In this document: positions 33,651 through 46,100 of the stretch, one piece after another
Position numbering within the stretch: position 1 is the first letter of the stretch
Layout of the letters: every line of letters begins with the position of its first letter
Source of the DNA: Chaetorhynchus papuensis
Lineage: Eukaryota; Chordata; Aves; Passeriformes; Rhipiduridae
Direction of reading: 5' to 3'
DNA: 64,000 bases
NCBI GenBank assembly: GCA_013396525.1
Contig: VWYX01000762.1
Location: 36,588-100,587 of the forward strand
Program-made: the position numbers and the translations under genes
Notes under the pieces: model-generated
What the model was told of the DNA's origin: nothing
What the model saw: the letters and a program-made list of their open reading frames with translations, nothing else
The model's database searches: none

Positions 33651-35840
33651 AAGTAAGTACCTGCTCCAGCCTTCCTCAGCTGCAGGCAGGGGCAGTTCCC
33701 ATGCAGGGAGTCAGGGAGATGGGTGCAGGCCAGGGCACAACCCTGGCTCACACCACTGTGTCGAGGGGGTGTGAGGGATTATGGCTGAGGGCTCCTGGCT
33801 GTGGCTGGGGTGGAGAAGCAGGAGGCAATGGTCTGCTTCCCCCTGGCTCTGCAGTTCCATGAACGAGAGATTCCTGCACAGAAAGGGCCAGGCAAAGGCT
33901 AGAGTCCTGGAGACAGTAGGTCCCCTTCTGCTAGCCCGAGACTAGTGCACAGGGTGGGAAGAGGCCAGCTGCAGGGCATCTGACAGGCTCTGCACACCAG
34001 CTCATTCTCCTCCTGCTCTTCCACAGGGTTTAAAGCAGTAGAAGCTTCGTCTTTCCACATCTAAGGGCTTTTTGAACACCAGGAAGATCAGATCTGCTCA
34101 CTGGGTTGAACACAGCAGGGGAGCCTTCCTGCCTGGTGTCAACCTCTCCCTTTCCTCCAGCCCATTAGGGACACGCAGCTGGATCAGCACACTGAGTAGT
34201 GCTCCCTTTCCCCCCCGCTGGCCCAGCACTGCCTTTGCTGGCCCCCTCTCTGCCCCTGAGGAGCTGAGCACCAGTGCCCCTTGAGGGGGCCAGCCCTGCT
34301 CAGCACCCCCAGCCACCCTGCACAAACGACGGGCTCCCCGCTTCACTCAGGGATCAGCCCAGCTCCTTGCCAACAGCACCTGCACCAGTCTGTTTTCGTA
34401 ATCCAAGGTTATAAATTACCTATAACCCTCAAATAAAAACAGTTTAATGCAGACCAAAAAGCCTTAGCCATCACCTGAAATCTGGCCCCCCAAAATATGC
34501 TCTGAGGAGCAGCCTCTGTAGATGAGTTAGAAAAGGTGAGCAGCTCCGAGTGGTGAGGCGAGCATGGGCAGTGGAGGAGCATTCCTGTTTCCTCTGCTCT
34601 AGCAGGGGAAACTGAGGCAGCTTCTACTGCCTGCCTTTTTTCTTTGCTTTGTAAACAAGCCCTGGTTTTAACCAAATTTCCAGCTCAGAAACCAATAGAG
34701 CACCTAAAAAAGAATTTTAAACGTCATCTGTAGGGTGAAGTCTGTCAGCTGAGGCATGCCAGTACCACCACACTTGTAGCTGCCTCCACACCAGTGCAGG
34801 GCACAGCAGAGGCTTGGTGGGGAAGCCAGCCCCACTTGCCATCCCCTTGCACTGCACCCAGAGTTTGCCTTTCCCGTGGCACCAGTGCTGCAGGGTATGT
34901 GGAGGAGAGGACCAGCACCCAGCACTGCAGCAGGGCAGGCAAGGAAAGAAAAAGTGTAGCTTAGAAACGTTCCTAGTTTTTGTGAGTTTGTATGACAACA
35001 CTAGTTAAACATAGATTTGTGTATTAACGTACACGGTGTATATTATAAATTAACACATACCAGAGATATATCGCAGTTATGGTATAGAGCCTCATGTCCC
35101 CAGCAGATGGGATTATTCTGGTGCGGAGGCCCTCCCCTCCTGCCAAGCATCACAGAGCTCTGTCGCTCAGCCACGTCTCAAGCAGCGGCTTGGAAGATGC
35201 TCTCAGAGCAGGACAAGCCCAGGAGTTTCAGCGCTCCTGCCACCACCCTCTGCCTCCCGGGGGCAGTGTTAATAGTGCTCAGCCTGGAGGCACAGCTGCA
35301 CAGGCGAGTGGCAGCAACAATGTGAAGCCACGACCAGCTGGCCAGTGTGCCGCTCCCCTCCTGCACCACCTCTAGCTTTGCTCCCACAGGACAGACATGC
35401 CTTGTTTTCCTCCAAGGCTGCCAGGTCCTGTTCCAGCTGCCTGGCAGGCACAGCAGCCCTGCCTTCCCAGGGCAGGAGAAGCAGCCAGCCCTCCCTTACC
35501 AGGAAGAGCAGGGCAAGGGGAAACCCAGACGGGAGGGTTTGGAGCCGTGGTCTGAGAGTATTTGCACCCCTGCTCTGTCAGCCACGAGATCAGCGCTGAC
35601 ATGGGCTGTGGAGGTGGAGGTGGCCCCGCCATGGGACAGTTCTGTTTCCACAGGACCTGTCCCCGTAGCAGCAGGAAGCCTGGTCCCACTGCCAGCCGGC
35701 AGAGCAGCCCACCGCCTCCTGTCCCACAGCCGGCACCGTATGTAATGCAGCCGGAAGGTTTTAACCTAGTCTTGGAAATAAATTAGGGGGTTTTGTTTAA
35801 TTTTTTTTTTTTTTTAATAAAACACTTTATGGAAACTGAG
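33651..35840 (+). other. SNED1: SNED1 3' untranslated region with poly(A) signals
   Basis: A consensus donor (GTAAGT at 33653) follows the stop by two bases. A good acceptor (ctcttccacag) precedes 34027, so a 3'-UTR intron 33653-34026 is likely. AATAAA signals on the plus strand are at 34432-34437, 35777-35782 and 35816-35821. The last two are the probable distal ends. Open frames here are non-coding shadows. Confidence 0.6.
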
Positions 35841-35910
35841 GGTGTTTGGGGTTTTTTTAAGTAGTTGGTCAAGGAGGAGGAATGAATGGTGTTGTATTTG
35901 ACAGATGGGA

Positions 35911-35916
35911 TTTATT
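35911..35916 (-). terminator. MTERF4: MTERF4 poly(A) signal
   Basis: AATAAA on the minus strand (tttatt on plus), 121 bp downstream of the MTERF4 stop. It is the only such signal at a suitable distance. It lies about 90 bp from the last plus-strand SNED1 signal, so the two genes end almost tail to tail. Confidence 0.7.
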
Positions 35917-36036
35917 GGTGCCCCACCCATGGGGCCCTAGACCCACCGTGGCTTGTGCTGGTGTTGGGTGGGAGTCCAAAGCAGCCAGAGAGTGCATGAA
36001 CAGGGGAGGGCTCGGGCACCTCGGAGCCTCAGCTCC

Positions 36037-37058
36037 TCACTCCCGGGCTGTTTTACTTTCATCACTGTCCAAATCATCATCGTCCTGTGTGTATAGTGCA
36101 TCCACATCCTCCTCTTCCTTCTCCTCCTCCTCTCGAGCCAGCAGCTTCTTGAAGACCTCATACTCCTCTGGGGTAGAGTGGGCCAGACTGGCCAGGAAGT
36201 CTTTCTCCGGGAGCTGAAGGATGTCCTTCAGTTTTGGGTTACTGGTTTGGGTCTGCCCTTTGTGTGGGGTCTCGTAGAGCCCCCGGCGCTCCAAGAAGAT
36301 GTGCCGATTCCGGAGCTTGGCAAAAGGCATTTGGAAGAGCCGAGCCTTCACCATCTCCTTCTGCTGGACCCCCATTCTGAAGTAGGCGTACTGCGGGGCG
36401 GGACGGGGGGTGTCAGGCACAGCCCTATTCCCGTAGCCGGTTCCGGCAGGAAGGTGGGTCCCGGTCCTCACCTGGAACTGGTGATGGAGGGTGCGCGGCT
36501 CCTCCAGCAGGACGGTGGGGCAGGTTCCTAGCACTTCCCGCAGCTGCTCCGCCGTGAAAAGGCAGCGCTCCCGCAGCAGCCGCACCGCCGCCTCCAGCCT
36601 CTTCCGGGGCACGTGGAAGAGCTGGGGGCAGCGGCTCACCGCCCGCAGCAGCCGGCCTGCGGGCAGCAGGTCAGCGGCAGGGCCCCGCTGTCCCCCCCGC
36701 ACCCCCCGCATGCTGCCCTACCTCCGTCCAGCCCCAGGCGCCGCAGCTCCTCGGCGCGCTCCCGGAGTCGCTCCGTGGGCAGCCGCAGCAGCGCCGGGCT
36801 CCGCTCCAGCAGCGCCAGGGCGGCCTCGGTGCTCAGCCCGAGCAGCAGCAGCTGCGCCGCCGCCGCCTCCCGCTGCTCAGGGCCGAGCCGGGGCTGCAGC
36901 GCCAGGAGCCGCCGGGCCTGCTCCTGGCTGAAGCCCATGGCCCGCAGCGCCGCCACCTCCCCGCAGCCGCGACCAGGGCACGGCCCGGGGGCGGCGGGGA
37001 GCGCCCGGCCCGCCAGCAGCGCCCTCCCGGCGCCGCGCAGCACCAACCGCCCCGCCAT
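36037..37058 (-). CDS. MTERF4: Mitochondrial transcription termination factor 4
   Basis: Three exons on the minus strand: 37058-36722, 36656-36472 and 36390-36037 (phases 1 and 0), 291 aa. The ATG at 37058 begins an arginine/alanine-rich, acid-free presequence (MAGRLVLRGAGRALLAGRAL) suited to mitochondrial import. MTERF repeats follow: RAMGFSQEQARRLL, LLLLGLSTEAALALLERSPALL, LFHVPRKRLEAAVRLLRERC and LFTAEQLREVLGTCPTVL. Then comes the MTERF4-specific YAYFRMGV, RHIFLERRGLYETP, KGQTQTSNPKLKDIL and EEYEVFKKLLAREEE, and an acidic tail. MTERF4 binds NSUN4 and brings it to the mitochondrial large ribosomal subunit during mitoribosome assembly. Human MTERF4 is 381 aa; the difference lies in the N-terminal linker and a shorter acidic tail. 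Confidence 0.95.
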
Positions 37059-37330
37059 GGCCGCGAGTGCGGCCGGGACAGCCCCGCCGCGCTCCGCCCC
37101 CGCCCCCGCCCCGGCCCGGCCCGGCCCGGCCCCTCCGGGCGCGCAGGGCTGGCTCGCTCGGGGCAGGAACGGCCCGGTGCCCCGGGGAGAGCGCGGGCAG
37201 AGCGCCTTCCCCGCTCCGATGCCCGCAGAGCCGACCCGAGAGCGGCGCGGACCGCGGGGCATCATCCCCGGAGCCGAAGCGCGGTGCCACCGCCGTGCTA
37301 CAGCAGGCAGGTGAGGGCAGGTTGTTATGT
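37059..37330 (-). promoter_or_regulatory. MTERF4: MTERF4 CpG-rich promoter
   Basis: Very GC- and CpG-rich sequence continuing from MTERF4 exon 1 to about 37.3 kb. It then drops sharply into AT-rich PASK 3' flank. It is TATA-less, as expected for a housekeeping mitochondrial gene. Confidence 0.6.
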
Positions 37331-38002
37331 GTTCTGATGGAGATAGCAGAGTCCAAAGTGGATTCAAAGCTAATCTTTAGTAATTAAGCCGTGTCCTGTT
37401 GCTTCTCTGCAGAGCTGGTGTCAGAAAGCAGCAGCAGCAGCCGGCAGAACCGCTGCCTTTTCCCAGCACTTCCTCCCAAACAGCCTGACCCCGGCTGCGC
37501 TGTACCCCAAAATGTTCCTGTTACGCATGTCTCGACCAAATTCTCTTTATTGAATCTATTTTTTCTTCCCAATATCTTTGCCTCATCAAAATCGAGGACT
37601 GTTTTTCTGGATATAGACAGGACTTTGATATTAAAAAATAAAAGGACACCACCAACCCACCCATCCCAGCCAAATCATGCAATTATATGTCTAGTTTTGA
37701 GGCTCCTTTGTGCACACACACTCCAGAAAACCAACAGACATGTTATCATTCATTTATTCACTCACTTTTCAGAAAGATATATGAACAACATATAAAAAGT
37801 AAAACCCGCCAATAAAAATATAATCCAAGTTATGAACAATCTAAACAACATTAAAATCTGTGCCTCACATCTCTGAAACATGTCCTGGGTAAGAACAATA
37901 ATAAACTGAGTACATGTGGGTATCAGCAGGTGACCTTCCAATGGGAACTATCCTGCCAAAACAGCTCAGACTTCTCTAAGTCATCCCTGGATGAAGAAGC
38001 CT
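37331..38002 (-). other. PASK: PASK 3' UTR and short spacer
   Basis: AT-rich sequence downstream of the PASK stop. Minus-strand AATAAA signals are at 37753-37758 and 37546-37551. PASK transcription therefore ends less than about 0.5 kb before the MTERF4 start on the same strand. No exon is seen. Confidence 0.6.
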
Positions 38003-41000
38003 TCAGACCGAGGCCTCAGCTGGCTCAGCAGAGACCAGCACCTCTTCCCAGGTATAATCAGCCAGGTTCACAGGCTGTCGCAGCCAAGGATGCTCTGCCA
38101 GCACAGCAAGAGTCGTGCGCTGCTCTGGAATGGGGTGCAGGAGCCCGGCCAGGAGATCCATGAGACCTGGGCAGAGACAGCAGAGGGATGGCTCAGGCTG
38201 GATTTTAGGCAGGTTGGGAATGAGAGATATGGTCTATACTCAAAGCATGACAAATCCCCCAAACTCTGCTGCATTGAGCAGCTTGTCAAATCATCACAGA
38301 ACACAGTGGGGACCATTTTTTCAGTCTTCCCCTTTATTTCTGGTGAAAAAACGCTGCTTATACTTTCCCAAGAGATCTGCTCCTTTTGAAAAGCAAACAG
38401 GAAGAGCTCACCTTCTGACACGGGGCGAGGAGGACTCAGGACGGCTGCCAAGGCCTCCTCCAGCTCACAGAAGGGGTTCTCCCCAAGCACCAGGGTGTAA
38501 AGGGTGATGCCAAGAGACCACATCTCCAGCTCAGGGCCATGGTACCTGTGCAGAGATAAGCTTGCCTAAACTCAGATTGCCAGTACGTATCTGTATGCTA
38601 AAGAAAGTAAAAAGAAAAAAAGGGCGTTGAAAGCCCTTGTTTCCAATTTTTATTTTAACATAGGAAGTTTGTGAGGATTCTAAGAAGGTTCTCATGTCTT
38701 TGAGGAGTCTGTCCTTCTCCAGAAAATAAAACCAACCACAGAAGAGCCAACAAGTTTCTGTTGATAAGTAAGTGTAACATGAACCCAGACTTCCACATAC
38801 GTAAGCTGGTGACAAGAACTTACCCCTCCACCTTCTTCACCACCAGCCAAAACTATCAAGTAAACATTTAACTGGAAGAGCAAACACATCCTCCCAGCCC
38901 TTTTCAAAACAAAAGTTATTTGGAAATAACTATCTCAATTCCATCTGAGAAAACACGCCAGCTCCTTCGCACAGTACGAGTTGGAACTCCCAGGGCAGAG
39001 CTGCTTGCTTCACCTTTCATCTCATTCCCAGCAGGAATTTCCTCTCCTCCTTGCATTGCTTCTTCCCCCCACTCTGTTATGAGGAGCTGCCTGAAGGGCC
39101 CATGGAAACAGCTGTGAAGCAGGAGCAAGATATATCCAGGCACATACAATTGCAGCACGTGCCACCCCTGTGACGGGGAGGCTTCCTCAGGGAGCAGGTA
39201 CAGAGCACTTGGAGAGGGAAAGAAGAGGGAAGAGAGCCAAGATTCAGGTAGCACAACCAAAACAGCAGCAAGAGAAGCTGCAAGGGAAGAATCCTTGGGT
39301 CCCAGGGAGTACAAAAATCAGTGGGGAGATGAACAAGGATCAAACTGCAAAGATTCAAAGAGAGGGAAGCACGTAGAAAAGAGGAGGACAGAGAGGATGA
39401 GAGTGGGAGGTTACAAAGCACAGACATGAGAGGAGAAGGTGCTATCAGCAGCAATACTTGCTTACTCCACCTCTCTGAAAGAGCAGCTTTTGCTAGAGGA
39501 AGCCTGCAAACAGATTTAGAAACAACTTTGTATATTCAAGCTTTCTCGACTTGATTTCTGTCACTACACTGCCCTACTTTGTATGTACTCAAACCTTCAC
39601 AGTGATTTCTGCCACTGCAGTGCCTTAAATCTAGCTGCAGTTTCCCTGTGGTTAGATACTCTGGCAGTGTACAGCAGCTTGGCTTCTCTGTTCCAGCCCT
39701 GAACACGTGGGTTTTTTGGAGTGATGGCACAAAAATGATTTTTCAGAGGGTGACATACGGTTTGCCAGACAGCACTTCTGGTGAGCAGTATTCAATTGTC
39801 CCACAGAAGGTATAAAACAATTTCCCAGGTTCCAGGTAGGCAGCCGAACCAAAGTCCACTAATTTAATTGTGAAATCTTCAGCAATGACAATATTTTCAT
39901 CCTTGATATCTCTGTGAAGGATGTTCCTACAGTGGAGATACCCAACAGCTGACACAAGCTGCAAGAGATGGAAAGAACTAGGTGTTACTACACAGAGTGC
40001 CCCGGATAATGGATGTGGCATCACAGCTTTCCCAGAGCCACATTTTGGCTTGTTTTGACACTACCTAAACAAGATATACATCCTAATTATGGTAACTGGA
40101 AATGGCCTCAGGCCTGCCTGTCAGCATTGCTGCAGTGCTCTTGGAAGAGACACTTTAAAGAGCCTTTGCTGCTTTCCTCTCACAGATGTGCAGGAGGAGG
40201 GGAGGCTGCAGTCCTGATGTGATTGTGAGCATCAGAGCTCACTGCTACAACCCAACAAGTTACTCTATTTTTATCCCAGCTTCATCTGGAGGGTCCTTTG
40301 GTTTCTCCAGGAGGATATTACCGAGTGCCTTCCACACTGCAGGATGACAAGGCATTAAGGAGAGAAGTTTGGTATAAATAATAAAATCATTCCTAGATTC
40401 CATTCTTCTTCCTGCACGATTCGTGCCTCAGTGCCATGATTAAGGATAGCATGAGAGTGATATCACCTTGGAGATGATCACGACTCCTACCATGTTTTTA
40501 ACAAGAAAAGCAGATGGCTGAGGGAGAAAAGTTTCTATTTATAATACAAATCTGCCTCTGCAGAGAAATGCAGTTCAGATCTGAGGGAGCAAGGCAGCCT
40601 TACCAACCCCAGGCTGAGTTAAGGAAAGGACCCACCACAAGGTTAAAGGGACACCTGTGATTCCCATCTTCCATCAGCAGCCCAGGTGAGGGCAGGGTGG
40701 GCACAGCAAGGGTGTGGGGGGGTGGTTACCATGTGCACAGCAATTCCTGCACACCCTGGAGCAAGGAATTTACTCCAAAACTCATGAGGGGGAATTTCTT
40801 GTGGACTGCTGCTGTGGTTAACTCACTAAACAAAGGGGCAATTCAGCTCTCAGGCAAGCCCCTGACTCATGACCCTGAGTTCCTTTGCATTATGCCACAT
40901 TAAAATCCAAAATAATTTCTTGATTTAAAGAGCAGAGCCCTTTTAGTCCTGTGAACAATCTAAACTAAGCACTGAACTAAGTGAAAATGTGGCTTTTTGT

Positions 41001-43158
41001 AGGCTTGGGGCAGCTTCTGTGAGTTTTCCTTCTCCCTCAGAGGAAATGTGACTGTTCCATGAATGTTTTCTGGGTGACAGGGGCTGTGTGCTGTCCTGAT
41101 AACAACTGAGGAGGGGCCATGGCTCCACGGAAAACCCCCAGAGGCAGTAAGGGTCCTGGAAAGCTTCTTTGTTGTTTCTAAGTAAACCTTAACAAGGTTT
41201 CTGCAGGCAGCATTTCCATCAGCCCTAGAGAACAGTGAGGAAAGGTTCTGCAAGCATTGAGCACAACTCCAGCTCAGCACAGCAGCTGATCAGCCAGTAA
41301 GAAGTGAAACAGAGTCCTGGTTCTTACAGTAACCAATTCTTACCTGCACACAGCAATTCTGCTCTCACCTGTCTGAATATGTAACTTGCCAATGGCTCAT
41401 CCAGGTTGGGCTGGTTATCAATAAATGTAAACAGGTCCAGACCAGATCCATGCTTCTCCATCACCAGTTGGAAGAAGCATTCATTTTCAAATACATCCAG
41501 CACCTATAAATAAAAGACCTGTTTAATCATGTGCTTCATCCTCAGAAACTGCCTTTTTTTCTTTTTTTTTTTAACAAACACTGCTCTCCTCTTGGAGATT
41601 TAACTGGCATATATTATAATCTTTAAAGTCTCATTTCACTGAGCACAAATGTTTCTTGAAAAGAGTACAGAATTAAAACTGGGAGCAGAATTAAATCCAA
41701 GAGGAATTCTCTTTCTGAAGAAAAAAAAAAAAAAAACAACTCCAAAACCAAAGCCAACAACCTCAAAACAAAGAGGATGAAACAAGACGTGCCCAGATTA
41801 TTTACTGAGCTAGTTCAGATGTGACATCACACTTCCAAGATATGCATCTCATCTTGAAACAGCTTTTTTTCTGTTAAGAGTCACATCTTCAGCTCAGTTT
41901 GGGGTAAAAGTGTAGAAGCAAGCAATAGTGTGCTGTGACACGCCCTCCAAAACAAAGCAGGATAAACGGGTTACTTTCTTTCCTGAAAAGACAGACTCAA
42001 GACAGGACACTTCACTCCTGAAGAGGAGCACAAGACACCCAGTGTTCAAACGAACCACCTGATGCAGTGCAAACTGCACTAATTCCAAGCCACTGTACCT
42101 TAATGATATTGGGGTGCTGCAGCTTCAGCAGGATTGCAATTTCTTGAGTGACCCTCCCCAGATCAGGATCGTCCACCCAGCAGTCCTCCAGCACCCTCTC
42201 CTTCCAAATGAACTTTACAACCACCTAGACAGACAACAGCATTCATCAGCACCTGCCAAAGCATGGCTTTGAGTGGCAGGTAAGTGAATTTCCAGGAAAT
42301 CTGTTAGTGCCTCACATTACTAGAGGGATGGAAGCAACCCAGTGTGAATAGCTTACAGTATCTTCAAAGGTGTTTAAACTGATTTAGTCCTAGAAGCCAA
42401 ATGACACACATAAATGGAATGTTTTTATTGCTGCTCTGAATTCCAAAGGCTTTGACAGGCCAGCTCTCTTATCAACCAGTTACAGCACTGGTGGCTTCTG
42501 GCACATGGGTGCAGTGGAAGGAAATGAGCACTTAACATCCATGCAAGAGAAAACACCAGAACTTTCCTCTCAGCACCCAAAATACTTCTCCTGATAAAGA
42601 GGAGTTGCCATAACCTCAACAGGTCTACTCCCCATTCTTGAGGCACGGCACAACAAAGATTTTGAGGTCTGCCATTCTCTTTTGTAGAGACAGAAGACTA
42701 AAACCTATAATTCTGTTAAGATTAATTCTTTCAACAGGTTCAATTAGCTACATTCATTCGTTCATTAGCTCATTCTGCACCTGTTGTCTCAGGTAACATT
42801 CCCACACTACATCAATGCAAACGTTCTGCTATCCTGCTTCCATTACAGATTTCTGTTTAAACAAAGCAAAACCCCCAAACTACCAAAGAGAAGCTTTTGA
42901 CAAGTGTAGTGTTGACAGAATATGAATGCTCTAAGCTTTCAGTTTTCATCCTAAATTATTCTTGCAATAGAGCTAGAAGAAATACTTCACCTCCTGGTGA
43001 TCTTTCTTGCCCCTGGCACTCCAGACAAAGCCAAAAGAGCCTTTGCCAATAAGACTGAGGGTGCTGTAATTTTTTGCATATTCTCCCTCACATGCTCTTA
43101 ATCCTTCAAGATCTTCAGCTCTTCGGGAATTGTCGAAAAGTGAAGCTGATCTGATGGC
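38003..43158 (-). CDS. PASK: PASK kinase-domain exons 11-16
   Basis: These exons encode residues about 886-1193. The glycine loop is LIGKGSFGFVW (about 922-931), the ATP-binding lysine is in VVVKF (about 945), the catalytic loop is ILHRDIKDENIVI (Asp about 1045), and LVDFGSAAYLEPGK follows (Asp about 1063). The activation segment FYTFCGTIEYCSPEVLSGKP and YHGPELEMWSLGITLYTLV come next, then QPVNLADYTWEEV before TGA at 38003-38005. All catalytic residues are present, so an active kinase is expected. The human protein has about 45 more residues after this point, so the C-terminal tail is short here. Confidence 0.96.
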
Positions 43159-46100
43159 CTAAGCACATGTATATGGGTTAAACAGCAGGAAAGAATGAGC
43201 AAGCCACAGAATGACATTTATAAAATCAAAAAACACTGAAAAGAACATACACATCTGCAGGAATAGATAAAAGGAGAAATCTTTGGTTCTGATAATGAGA
43301 ACTGTGCTCCCCGAGCACCCTGCAGTTTGGAACTGCCTTGTTCAGGCTGGAAAGGGAGCTACTCCAAGCCCCACGCCAGAAGTGTTACAAAATAGCAATT
43401 TTGTTTTAAGATATATAAAAAAGTAGGGAAACAAAGAAACAGCGACATCCATGTCATTAATTTGAAAAGCCTCTTGACTTCAGCTTCAGCCTAACAGTCA
43501 AACAAGGAGAGAAATGCTCAATATTCAAAGATAGGATGTCTTACTTCTCCAAGACTTTTAGTAGAAAGATCAGCAACAGATTGGGCAGAGTTTGCTAGGC
43601 TGGCAAGCAAATGCTGAGTCTTTGCCACAGCTTCCTTTTGGCTCTGTGAAATGTCTTTCACCACCCAGACACAGAAAAGTACAGTGGGATCCTGCAGTTC
43701 TGCACATTTCACCTCGAAGAGTATGCCTGTAGGAACAGGTGAGGAAATTAAAATGCTAGAATGTTAGTGTTGAACAAGACTGCAGACGTTTTAGGACAAA
43801 AATTCTGAGCTCTTGACAAAAAGTTCAGCATTTGGGGAACACCTGCTCAGTAAAGAATCATCAGAGGGGCTGACACCAGCACAGCTGTTCTAGAGGTACC
43901 TTATCAGCTACCTCCAGGGCTCCCACCTCCAACAGAGACTTGTCAGTGTCCAACTGTGATTATTCATTTCACACTGTTATTCTACATTACATAAAAATGG
44001 GGATTTTATTCTACAAGCCACAGAATGCAGCTGAAGGAGTAAATGAAACAAATTCCATTATACAGTTTTAATGCAATTTACAGTTTTACAGTGGAGTTTG
44101 TATTTTCTGTTCAGAAAAAGTTAGCAGGTTCAAACTTTTTAATCATGTTTTGAGAGTATTTCTGACTTTTCAGTAGGGATTAATTTCTTACCAACTTTGT
44201 ATTTTATAGCACCTCCTTTTCTAACACCCTCTGGGTAGACTTAAATACCATTTTTTCTTCTAGATGCTTCTTCCTCCCTCTCCACTGTGAGCTTCTAACC
44301 AGAACTGTCTGCATTCTGCAAAACTGTGGGTGAAAAGGAGCACCCCAACAGGAGATAGGGAAGGGGACAAGGTTTCACTTACTGAATTGTGAACCATCTC
44401 TGTGACAGCAATTCCCAATGTAGCTGCCTTCCAGAATCTCCCAGGTCAAAGGAGCTGCTGGGTTTAGCCTTCCTTCTTGTTTCACTGGGGTTGATGTTAC
44501 TTTTATCTCCATATTTTGCTGCCTGAGCAACTGGCAGTGTTCTTCAGGCCTACCTTTGCTTTTCAGGGGATTTCTGTTGGAGTCGTCCCCCACAGTTTCT
44601 TCAAGGGTTTCAGGTTTCTCAGGAAATGCTTTGGAGGATTCCTCAGAGTTTTGTAAATGCCTTCTGGAGGCCAGCCATCCCGAATCAGCTTCTGTGGCAA
44701 CACCACTCAGCAGCTGCTTTCCTTGATGAGAGCAAAAGGCACCGTTTGCCTCCATTAGCATACTGGAGTCCACTGCACCAGAGCAACACGCTCCTACAAG
44801 AGCTGCAGGAGCCCCTAAAGAATTCTCTGAGTTCCCCTTGACACCAGTATTCAGACCCAGTACCTCAAGACCAGAGCAAATACAGTTCAGTCCCGATTCT
44901 TTGGCATCCTCAGAGGTTGTGGCAGCTCCTGGTGCAGAAGCACTGGGAGCTGTTTTATTTCCTGAGCAAACCTCACAGACAGCATCTCTTTCATGTGCAA
45001 AGAAGGTCGAAGCATCATTTAGCAGGCAGTTGTCAGCAACAATATGCTCGAGGCTGGGATGTTTTGCATCACACACCGAGTTTGTTTTTGACACCTGCCC
45101 TGGAACCACGTGGCTTTTAAGGTCTTGTCTGCAGTTCAGTGCTGTCCCAGGCCATGGCTCATCCACTGTTGGTGTTCCAGGTGAGTTACAAGTGACCTCA
45201 GAAGGCAGCTTCATTGGGTCACAGGATGACACATTTGGATTGTCTTCTGGTCTGGAACAAACAGGGAACCAGGCAACAGTTACTGCAGGAGACACTGCAC
45301 TGTGACTGCTTCTTCCTGCAATCTCTGTGTTCTGACCTAAATCCCACTGTTGTGAGTCAGATGATGCGAGAGAGAGCCTTGCAGAGAGCATCTTTTGGGA
45401 ATTCTTTGATCCTGAAGTTTGCACTGTTCTGTGCTGTTCCACTGGTCTGATTGTGTCAAGCCAGCTTTTGGGATAAGGCTCTCTGGTGGGCTGACAGCCC
45501 ACTGGCAGCAAGGCTGCCCTCACTGCAAAGACTCAAAAGTTATCAGCGACATCATGATTACAAAAGAATAAGAAAACTGTCCTGCTGTATGATACCCACT
45601 GAAATATGGTCACTATTTAACACCTGGACCAATAGTTTTATTTCAAGTTTAAAAGCAAAAGGCAGAAAGCTGTCTGCACAGGCATCCAAAATCCTAACAA
45701 ATTCACCAAAGAAGAGCAGGTACACTCAAATGGCACTCTTTCCCTATGGATAATTTCCTTCTCTAGCTTAATTTCTAAATATAGATCATAAACCATTTAC
45801 CACAAAAAAAACCCTAATACATGTGGCAGGTGTTCTCCCAATTGACAGGGGTGACTGAATGGGCACAGACACCAATGGAAAGAATGGTCTTATTTTACTG
45901 TTAATGTTGAGGCAAAACAGAGGTGAAAGGACACATCTGATAGAACAAGAAGCTCATTAGTCACTCAGCTTTAGCAGCAAGCAAAAATAAGCAAGGTGAT
46001 GCATCTAATCATTACTGTATGAGAGAGGGAAAGAACAGTGATTGAGAAAGATCCATCACCAATTGCCTAAATACTTTACCATCATCCAGAGCCTGCAAGT

